Part shown: piece after piece, positions 58,989 through 64,000 of the stretch | Position numbering within the stretch: position 1 is the first letter of the stretch | How the letters are laid out: each line of letters begins with the position of its first letter | Origin: JBNJGB01 sp051747385 | Lineage (GTDB): Bacteria > Myxococcota_A > UBA9042 > PHBI01 > JACKFB01 | Length of the DNA stretch: 64,000 nt | Direction: 5' to 3' | Assembly: GCA_051747385.1 (NCBI GenBank) | Contig: JBNJGB010000013.1 | Location: forward strand, 62,001 to 126,000 | Translations under genes and position numbers: made by a program | The notes under the pieces: generated by a model | The model's input: only the letters and a program-made list of their open reading frames with translations | Database searches by the model: none | What the model was told of the DNA's origin: nothing

Positions 58989-59356
58989 GATTCCCCCAGG
59001 TCGGACCCCAGGTCGACGTCGAAGCCGTGCCCGCAAGCCGGGCACTTCACGTCGACCGCGGCCGTACCCTCCTCGTTGATGCGCCGGTAGAAGTCCTGCA
59101 GATATGCCAGGTCCGTCGAGAACAGCGCCTCGATGACCGAGGGGTTGATGGACTTCAGATCACCCAGCTTCTCGATGACCCGGCTCAGTAGGATGATGAC
59201 CAGGTACGCGCGGTTGTTCTGCACCCGGTAGTCCTGCAGCGGCAGGATCTCGTCCTTCGCCGTGGCCAGCCTCATCACCCCCTTGCGGTGCACGTTGCCG
59301 TCCTTGTCGACGTAGCCCTTCGGGAGCGTGAACTCGAATTCGGTCTTGAACGCCAT
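58985..59356 (-). CDS. eCIS accessory protein, possible tail-assembly chaperone
   Basis: 123 residues from ATG 59356. The N-terminal FKTEFEFTLPKGYVDKDGNVHRKGVMRLA is typical of small proteins encoded after sheath and tube genes in eCIS and phage operons; the middle is helical (LVIILLSRVIEKLGDLKSIN) and the end has one C-x-x-C (VKCPACGHGFDVDLG). The C-terminal half-ribbon could bind zinc as a dimer. In tailed phages the equivalent position holds the tail-assembly chaperone. The specific function here is inferred from position and size. Confidence 0.62.
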   Translation of the reverse strand: MAFKTEFEFTLPKGYVDKDGNVHRKGVMRLATAKDEILPLQDYRVQNNRAYLVIILLSRVIEKLGDLKSINPSVIEALFSTDLAYLQDFYRRINEEGTAAVDVKCPACGHGFDVDLGSDLGES

Positions 59357-59493
59357 CGATGTCCGTCCTGCCTGTTCGTACCTGCTCGCCGCCCCCACGG
59401 GCGGCGCCATGCATAGGTAGCGCGCCGTCGGCTCCCTTGCAAGAGGGCCCGGAGCGCCGGTCCGAGGGGAGCTTCCGCGTCCTCGGCCCCCAC

Positions 59494-59532
59494 AAAAAGA
59501 AGGGCGAGCGCCTCCCTGAGGTGACGCTCGCC
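59494..59532 (-). terminator. Rho-independent terminator inside the eCIS operon, after tube 1
   Basis: On the minus strand, GGGCGAGCG (complement of 59524-59532) pairs with CGCTCGCCC (complement of 59502-59510); the inner CCTC/GAGG bases extend the stem. The run TTCTTTTTG follows. It is 60 bp after the tube 1 stop and before the accessory gene. It is the clearest intrinsic terminator in the window and should make sheath 1 and tube 1 more abundant than later proteins. Confidence 0.85.
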
Positions 59533-59591
59533 CGTCCGTGCTCGCGTCACGCCGCGCGTCCCGGCGAGGGACCCGCGACGCGGGGCAGGAG

Positions 59592-60023
59592 CTAGCCGCG
59601 CTCGATCTTCTCGACCGCCAGCTCGATCTCCTCGACGTTCACGTCGGTGCCCTTGCCGTCGAGGGAGAAGCCCTTCCACTTGGCGGGCCACGCCTCGAAG
59701 AAGTTGTAGCGCATCACCTCGGAGCCGTCGTCGGCGCAGAGGATGATCGAGCCGGACTTCCGCTCGACCTTGCCGTCGATGACCATCTTGCGCCACTGCC
59801 ACAGCTCATCGGTGTTGATGTAGCCGCGCTTCAGCGTGATGTTGCTGTACTTCGTGCGGCCGGGCCGCTTGCGCAGGATGATGTCGTCGCCGTCCTGGTA
59901 CTCGACGATCTCCGTCTCGGAGTCGAGGCCCTCGACGTTGCGGAACGCACCCTGCGTGACGCCCTCGATCTCGACCTTGAAGTTGAAGTTACCGATGTGG
60001 TCGTGCTCACGACGATTCGGCAT
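59592..60023 (-). CDS. eCIS inner-tube protein 1 (gp19-like, Afp1-like)
   Basis: 143 residues. Tube fold with NFNFKVEIEGVTQGAFRNVEGLDSETEIVEY, RPGRTKYSNITLKRGYINTD, ELWQWRKMVIDGKVERKSGS and YNFFEAWPAKWKGFSLDGKG ending NVEEIELAVEKIERG. It is the short form typical of the main stacked tube. It comes 83 bp after sheath 1 and before a strong terminator, so sheath and tube should be made at high, matched levels. Confidence 0.93.
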   Translation of the reverse strand: MPNRREHDHIGNFNFKVEIEGVTQGAFRNVEGLDSETEIVEYQDGDDIILRKRPGRTKYSNITLKRGYINTDELWQWRKMVIDGKVERKSGSIILCADDGSEVMRYNFFEAWPAKWKGFSLDGKGTDVNVEEIELAVEKIERG

Positions 60024-60106
60024 GGGATCCTCCAGTCAGCATCATGTCCGGCTTCGGGGACCGGGAACCGCCCCGGGCCCCTCCACCGGGTTCGGGAATC
60101 GGATGA

Positions 60107-61261
60107 CTACTCGCTGACCTCACCGCCGGCCGGCATCTGGCCGATGCGGAAGATCACGAACTCGGCCGGCTTCACGGGGCACATGCCGATCTCGCAGACG
60201 AGCTGGCCGGCGTCGATGACCTCCGGCGGGTTCGTCTCGGCGTCGCACTTCACGTAGAAGGCCTCCTCCGGGGTGCTGCCGAACAGCGCGCCCTGGCGCC
60301 ACAGGCGCATCAGGAACGCCGACAGGTCCCGCGTGATCCGCTTCCAGAGCCGCTCGTCGTTCGGCTCGAAGACGGCCCACTGGGTGCCGAGCTCGATGGA
60401 CTGCTCCACCATGTTGAACAGCCGGCGGACGTTGATGTAGCGCCAGCTGGCGTCGGACGAGATGGTCCGGGCGCCCCACACGCGGATGCCGCGGTTCGGG
60501 AAGCTCCGGATGCAGTTGATCCCCTTCGGGTTGAGGATGTCCTGCTCGCCCTTGGTGATGTTGTACTTCAGGCCCAGGGCGCCGCGGACGATCTCGTTCG
60601 CGGGGGCCTTGTGGACGCCGCGCTCGCCGTCGACGCGCGCGTAGACGCCGGCCATGTACCCGCTGGGCGGCTGGAAGACGTTGCCCTCGTACGGGTCGTA
60701 GACCTCGACCCACGGGAAGTAGTACGCGCCGTACTTGGAGTCGCGCGGCTTCGGCAGCTTGTCGACGCCGCCCTTCTCGATGAGCTCGGGCGAGTCGAGG
60801 ATGGCGAACCGGTAGCGCATGTTCTCGCAGTGGCTCAGCACCGCGTCCTGCACGGCCGGGTCGGTCTGGCCCGGGGCGCAGACGATGTTGATGTCGTCCA
60901 CGTCCTCGAAGGCCTTGAGGCCGGTGCGCGTACCGGGGCCGTTGTCGCTCCCGATGTACTTGCCGGCCTTGCCGCCCTTCTTGCCCTCCTCCTCGCCGGC
61001 GCCGACGTTGAGGACGTAGCAACGGCCGCCGCCGTTGTTCAGGAAGCCGTACACGGCGTGGGCCAGGTACTCGCTGTTCTTGAAGTCACCGAAGGCCTTG
61101 GTGAACTGACTCCAGTTCGTCACGAAGACCGGGTCGTTGACCGGGCCGACCTCGGATTCACCGACGAAGCCGACGGTGCTGGTGCCCACCATCTCCAGGG
61201 GCTTCGTACCGCGATCGACCTCTTCGACATAGACACCGGGGGACAGGTAGCTCGTTGCCAT
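60107..61261 (-). CDS. eCIS contractile sheath protein 1 (short form)
   Basis: 384 residues. N-terminal LSPGVYVEEVDRGTKPLEMVGTSTVGFVG is the phage-tail-sheath start; C-terminal FPNRGIRVWGARTISSDASW, AVFEPNDERLWKRITRDLSAFLMRLW and VKCDAETNPPEVIDAGQLVC are the sheath core and handshake region. It lacks the insertion of sheath 2 and is short for a sheath, so it probably has only the core domains. It follows the cap gene by 140 bp, with a good GGAGGAG site. It is probably the most abundant sheath. Confidence 0.95.
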   Translation of the reverse strand: MATSYLSPGVYVEEVDRGTKPLEMVGTSTVGFVGESEVGPVNDPVFVTNWSQFTKAFGDFKNSEYLAHAVYGFLNNGGGRCYVLNVGAGEEEGKKGGKAGKYIGSDNGPGTRTGLKAFEDVDDINIVCAPGQTDPAVQDAVLSHCENMRYRFAILDSPELIEKGGVDKLPKPRDSKYGAYYFPWVEVYDPYEGNVFQPPSGYMAGVYARVDGERGVHKAPANEIVRGALGLKYNITKGEQDILNPKGINCIRSFPNRGIRVWGARTISSDASWRYINVRRLFNMVEQSIELGTQWAVFEPNDERLWKRITRDLSAFLMRLWRQGALFGSTPEEAFYVKCDAETNPPEVIDAGQLVCEIGMCPVKPAEFVIFRIGQMPAGGEVSE

Positions 61262-61401
61262 TTATCGCTCCTCCTGCAGGGTCTTGGGAATCCCACCCAT
61301 CGCGCCCCTCCGTGGGGCTCGTTTACAGCGAGCGATGTCCCTGACCGGAAAGCGCACCATGTCCCTCGTCCTGGCCCACTGCGGACCGCGTCCGTTCGGA
61401 A

Positions 61402-61995
61402 TCAGCTCCGAGGGGTGGTAGCAATTTCCTTGCCAGTGACTCGCTTCACTTCTGGTGAACGGCGATCCGACTCGATGCGGAATCGCACGTAGTAGTAGAC
61501 GGCCGGCCTCAGCTCCTCACCCATGCTGCGCCAGAAGCTCAGCACGTCGTTGTAGTCGTACTGGAGGTTCGGATAGACGTTCAGCTTGTCGTCCGGGAAG
61601 AAGGCGTCGCCCTCGAGCTGCTCCCCCGTGAGGATGGGGTGCTCGACGAACGTCTTCACCGCCAGCCCGGTCAGGAGGTTCTCCTCCGCCGGGGAGTTGC
61701 CCCACACGCTGACGATGTAGTGCGCCAGCAGGTGGACCGGGGCGTCCCGGTAGTACTCCACGATCCGCCCGTCCTTCCGATAGCTGGACACGAGGGTCTG
61801 GGACCGCTCGCGATACCGCTGGTCGAAGGCCAGGTGGTACATGTAGCAGTTCACCGTCGGCAGGTTCTTGATGTTGTCCTTCTTCGGCTTCTCGGTGCTG
61901 ATGTTCACCGTGGTGAATCCGGCCTTCTTGAAGGACTCCTCGAGGAGGGACTTCAGGGTCTCGCCGATGTCCTTGATGACCTCGAACTGGCTCAT
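61402..61995 (-). CDS. eCIS tail terminator/cap protein (Pvc16/Afp16-like, DUF4255)
   Basis: 197 residues from ATG 61995. The DUF4255/Pvc16 N-terminal pattern is present: IKDIGETLKSLLEESFKKAG, NLPTVNCYMYHLAFDQRYRE, RDAPVHLLAHYIVSVWG, AEENLLTGLAVKTFVEHPILTGEQL and a closing RPAVYYYVRFRIES. Cap proteins terminate tube and sheath at the distal end and set length with the tape measure. It is the first gene of the cluster, downstream of a good promoter (62087-62116). Confidence 0.9.
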   Translation of the reverse strand: MSQFEVIKDIGETLKSLLEESFKKAGFTTVNISTEKPKKDNIKNLPTVNCYMYHLAFDQRYRERSQTLVSSYRKDGRIVEYYRDAPVHLLAHYIVSVWGNSPAEENLLTGLAVKTFVEHPILTGEQLEGDAFFPDDKLNVYPNLQYDYNDVLSFWRSMGEELRPAVYYYVRFRIESDRRSPEVKRVTGKEIATTPRS

Positions 61996-62086
61996 CCGGT
62001 CCCTGCTCCGACGGCGCGCTCCAGCTCCGACGCTCTTGTGGCCGCGATCCCCCCGCGATAGAGCCGCCTGCTGAAGCGTGGCAAGG

Positions 62087-62116
62087 ACCGTAGCACACGC
62101 TTTTTCAGGGTGTCAA
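62087..62116 (-). promoter_or_regulatory. Main promoter of the eCIS operon
   Basis: Minus strand: -35 TTGACA (complement of 62111-62116), a perfect consensus; 18-bp spacer; -10 TACGGT (complement of 62087-62092), about 92 nt before the cap ATG. The spacer is A-rich (GAAAAAG) and upstream sequence is AT-rich for this genome, which could help promoter strength or bind IHF-like proteins. The 495-bp gap 61996-62490 otherwise holds the repeat at 62231. Confidence 0.65.
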
Positions 62117-62230
62117 ACCAACCCAACACACCAGAATCACTGCACATTAGCGCACCCCGAACGCCCCACGGGAGGGGCCGTGACGCGCCACCTCGATGCG
62201 GACTCTCCGGAGGGGGTCTGCGGCCCCGGG

Positions 62231-62415
62231 CTGGCCCGGCCTTCTCACCATCCGCCGGCTGCAGCTTGGGATCCGCCCGCGTCTCCGGCGCGTGCTCCGT
62301 CCGGCCACCTCGACGTACCGCGAGTACGACTTCAGTGGCCTCCAGTCGGCGCCACGCCGGATCCACGGACGCCTCCCGGCGCTTCGCTCGGCGTCTTGTG
62401 AGAAGCCCGGGGTAG
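62231..62415 (-). repeat. 185-bp inverted-repeat element, family 2, copy 2
   Basis: About 80% similar in inverted orientation to 40591-40775 and of identical length. Ends CTGGCCCGGCCTTCTCACC and GTGAGAAGCCCGGGGTAG. Shared core: AGACGCCGAGCGAAGCGCCG, GTACGTCGAG and GGATCCCAAGCTGCAGCCGG when read on its own strand. The two copies bracket the eCIS cluster, one on each side, in opposite orientation. Confidence 0.8.
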
Positions 62416-62490
62416 GGGCCGACACCCGGAGACAGCCGACCCCATCTGTGGACTGTCGACCCCACTCCCCCGGCGGCGCGGAGCGCGTCC

Positions 62491-62949
62491 TCAGAATCCC
62501 GGTCGCGGGGGCGTGCTTGCGCTGCTGTGGACCTCGAGCGTGTAGACGCTGGCCCCGTCCGTGACCACGATCTCCAGGAAGTACTGCCCCGCCGACAGGT
62601 TCACCGGGCCGACCACGTCCTTGCGGCGGCCCTCGCGGTGGTCGGCTTGCACCTTCGCGTCGGCGAACTGGTCCCGGACGGCCACGCGCGCCTCCACGCC
62701 GGGATCGTCCCACCAGATCTCCACGCGCACCTCGGCGTCCTGCTCGAGGGTGAAGGTCTTCCAGTCCGTGTGGTCGCCCTGCGGGGCGCTCGCCCGATCG
62801 TCGACCGGCTTCCCCAGCGGGATCTCCACTGCTCCGGCCCGGAGCGCGTCCTCCCCGGAGTGGCGATCCATGGTGGCCCCGCACCCCGACGCGGTGCAGA
62901 GCGCGACGATCATCGGAACCAGGAGCCCCCATCGGCTGCCGAGCATCAT
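62491..62949 (-). CDS. Small lipoprotein with PPC-like domain
   Basis: 152 residues from ATG 62949. Signal peptide ending TASG-C-G. The mature protein is one beta-sandwich (DWKTFTLEQDAEVRVEIWWD, DPGVEARVAVRDQFADA, NLSAGQYFLEIVVTDGASVY), similar in style to PPC domains of the lipoprotein at 152. It is divergent from the sigma factor gene and unlikely to belong to the eCIS operon, which has its own promoter downstream of it. Function unknown. Confidence 0.7.
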   Translation of the reverse strand: MMLGSRWGLLVPMIVALCTASGCGATMDRHSGEDALRAGAVEIPLGKPVDDRASAPQGDHTDWKTFTLEQDAEVRVEIWWDDPGVEARVAVRDQFADAKVQADHREGRRKDVVGPVNLSAGQYFLEIVVTDGASVYTLEVHSSASTPPRPGF

Positions 62950-63056
62950 GCCCCCTCCTGTGGCCGGCGCCCGCCGGGCGCACCAGATATGGCGGTGTCG
63001 AGCACTGGTTGTACACTGCGAAGGAACTTTTTTCGACGGCGGACGTCTGGCAAGGC

Positions 63057-63680
63057 GTGGGACGAAGCGACGACAGGGCGAGCGACGAAGCGCTCCTCGC
63101 GCGCGGCCTGGCCGGCGACAGGGCGGCCTGGGACGCCTTCGTCGCGCGCTTCGCCCCCCTGGTCTACGGCACCATCCACGACGCGCTGGCCCGCTACCAC
63201 GTCCCGGCCGACAGCCCGCGGGTCGACGACCTGTTCGGCGGCGCCTTTCTGGCCCTCTGGGACCGGGACGGGCGCAAGCTCCGCCAGTGGAGCGGGCACT
63301 GCTCCCTGGCGAGCTGGATCCGGCTGGTCACCACCTCGGTGGTGGTCGACGACCTGCGGCGACGCCGGCCCGAGGTCTCCCTGGACGCGGACCACGGATC
63401 CGCCGGACCGACGTTGGAGCGGCTCGCCGACCCTGCACCGCACGCCCACGATCTCCTCGAGCGCGCCGAGCGCATCGGGCTGGTCCGCGCAGCCCTGGAC
63501 CGCATGTCGGACCGGGACCGGGCGCTCCTGCTCCGCCTGTTCGCCGACGGGGTGAAGCCCGGGCGCGTGGCCGAGGAGATGGGACTCCGCCCCGGCGCCG
63601 TCTACACGCGCAAGAACCGGGCCCTCGCCCGGCTCCGGGAGGCCGTCGAGGACCTGGCCCGGGAGGGAGGCGGGCTGTGA
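63057..63680 (+). CDS. RNA polymerase sigma factor, ECF type
   Basis: 207 residues from GTG 63057; a TTG at 63009 would add 16 residues. Sigma region 2 is visible as LAGDRAAWDAFVARFAPLVYG ... VDDLFGGAFLALWDRDGRKL, ending CSLASWIRLVTTSVVVDDLR; sigma region 4 as LDRMSDRDRALLLRLFADGVKPGRVAEEMGLRPGAVYTRKNRAL. It lacks region 3. It precedes a zinc-finger anti-sigma-type gene by 76 bp. Nearby possible targets are the divergent lipoprotein and the eCIS cluster, but no motif evidence links them. Confidence 0.85.
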   Translation: MGRSDDRASDEALLARGLAGDRAAWDAFVARFAPLVYGTIHDALARYHVPADSPRVDDLFGGAFLALWDRDGRKLRQWSGHCSLASWIRLVTTSVVVDDLRRRRPEVSLDADHGSAGPTLERLADPAPHAHDLLERAERIGLVRAALDRMSDRDRALLLRLFADGVKPGRVAEEMGLRPGAVYTRKNRALARLREAVEDLAREGGGL

Positions 63681-63756
63681 GATTCCGCGACCGCGCCCGT
63701 CCATGCAGGCGAGGGGCGTCGCCTCCACGCCCCGTGACCGTGCCACGGAGGGCAGC

Positions 63757-64000
63757 ATGAGCCGCGACCGCGTCCCCCCCGACCACGCCGCCTCGGGCGC
63801 GCCGACGGAGGCCCTCCTCCGAGCCGCCCTGGCCCCGGACACCGGCTGCCCGGACCTGGCCGCGCTGGCCGCCGACGACGCCGGGGCCGACGATCGCCTG
63901 GCCCGCCACGTCGCCTCCTGTGCGCGTTGCCGGAACCTCCTGGCGGGGCTCGCATCCCGGCCCCGCCCCCTGCCCGAGGGGGTTCGGGGCGAGCGACTGC
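63757..64000 (+). CDS. Putative anti-sigma factor with HxxxCxxC zinc finger (partial)
   Basis: 81 residues are visible from ATG 63757 to the right edge. A short disordered start leads to CPDLAALAADDAGADDRLAR followed by H-V-A-S-C-A-R-C, the zinc-binding H-x-x-x-C-x-x-C of ZAS/zf-HC2 anti-sigma domains, with an earlier Cys (CPDL) as the likely fourth ligand. Position after an ECF-type sigma gene supports sequestration of that sigma. The remainder, including any membrane segment, lies outside the window. Confidence 0.7.
   Translation, partial: MSRDRVPPDHAASGAPTEALLRAALAPDTGCPDLAALAADDAGADDRLARHVASCARCRNLLAGLASRPRPLPEGVRGERL

Noticed and set aside
58824..59045. GTG at 59045 as the true start of the DUF6760-like gene
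   Set aside because: It would add about 19 Arg/Gly-rich residues antisense-like to the family start, lie 57 bp inside the upstream gene and lack a ribosome-binding site. The M-x-Y-P family start fits the GTA position better.
40997..61995. Prophage or type VI secretion system instead of an eCIS
   Set aside because: There are no head, packaging, lysis or integrase genes and no TssJLM membrane complex; the DUF4255 cap, Afp7-like LysM protein and paired sheath/tube genes are eCIS traits.
62231..62415. Repeated Arg/Ser-rich peptide (similar frames at 40.6 and 62.3 kb) as a duplicated small protein gene
   Set aside because: The similarity is explained by the 185-bp nucleotide repeat. The frames lack ribosome-binding sites and extend beyond the element into unrelated sequence.

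Overview
The window is about 64 kb of very GC-rich (roughly 70%) bacterial DNA. It is almost fully coding, with short leaders and many 4-nt GTGA start/stop overlaps. The best guess is a Myxococcota-type (delta-proteobacterial) chromosome. The clues are a dozen lipoproteins with acidic or Cys-rich low-complexity stretches, Dictyostelium-like CTDC Cys repeats, an AgmX/PglI-like C-terminal domain, FHA and VWA proteins, and GTG/TTG starts. The taxon is inferred from gene style only. I see no rRNA, tRNA or CRISPR array.

Layout. 1-13.8 kb is mostly housekeeping: the end of an OmpH/Skp-like gene, a PPC-repeat lipoprotein, a rhomboid protease, FxsA, a DUF368/PopT carrier, an IHF/HU protein, an outer-membrane protein, efp-epmA, a UbiB-like kinase, a racemase/SCP2 pair, trpA, ridA, a small Arg-rich gene with its own promoter and terminator, and a SPOR protein. 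13.9-19.5 kb holds a Cys-repeat lipoprotein, a TPR-metallopeptidase, a cupin, a lipoprotein with Ca-loop-like repeats and a CbiX-type chelatase. 19.8-32.1 kb carries most of the diagnostic ethylmalonyl-CoA pathway in two blocks: ccr-ecm-meaB on the plus strand and mch-mcd on the minus strand. Between them lie an OPT transporter, a large lipoprotein and purE. 32.5-40.6 kb has radC, a GYF/AgmX-like protein, several lipoproteins, lysC, fur, a PHA-synthesis regulator and an outer-membrane protein.

40.9-62.1 kb is one minus-strand cluster of about 21 kb for an extracellular contractile injection system (eCIS, Afp/PVC-like). In transcription order it runs: cap (Pvc16-like), sheath 1, tube 1, an intra-operon terminator, a small accessory or chaperone-like protein, a DUF6760-like protein, sheath 2, tube 2, a 1468-residue low-complexity protein, LysM protein, gpD-like hub, zinc ribbon, gp25, baseplate J, a PASTA-gpI fusion, a fibre-like protein, an FHA protein and a VWA-FHA protein. 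No AAA+ ATPase, classical tape measure, gp5/PAAR tip or obvious toxin lies inside the window. An ECF-type sigma factor and a zinc-finger anti-sigma protein follow at the right edge.

The most novel non-coding signal is a family of four 157-182 bp MITE-like elements. They have CAGGGC...GCCCTG ends, 9-10 bp target duplications in three of four copies, and an internal TTGCCC hexamer array whose copy number accounts for nearly all their length differences. All four sit between divergently transcribed genes. A second 185-bp repeat family (two copies) and a third CAAAG/CCAAG inverted repeat are also present. Several sigma-70-like promoters share the form TTGAC-N17/18-TAnnnT.
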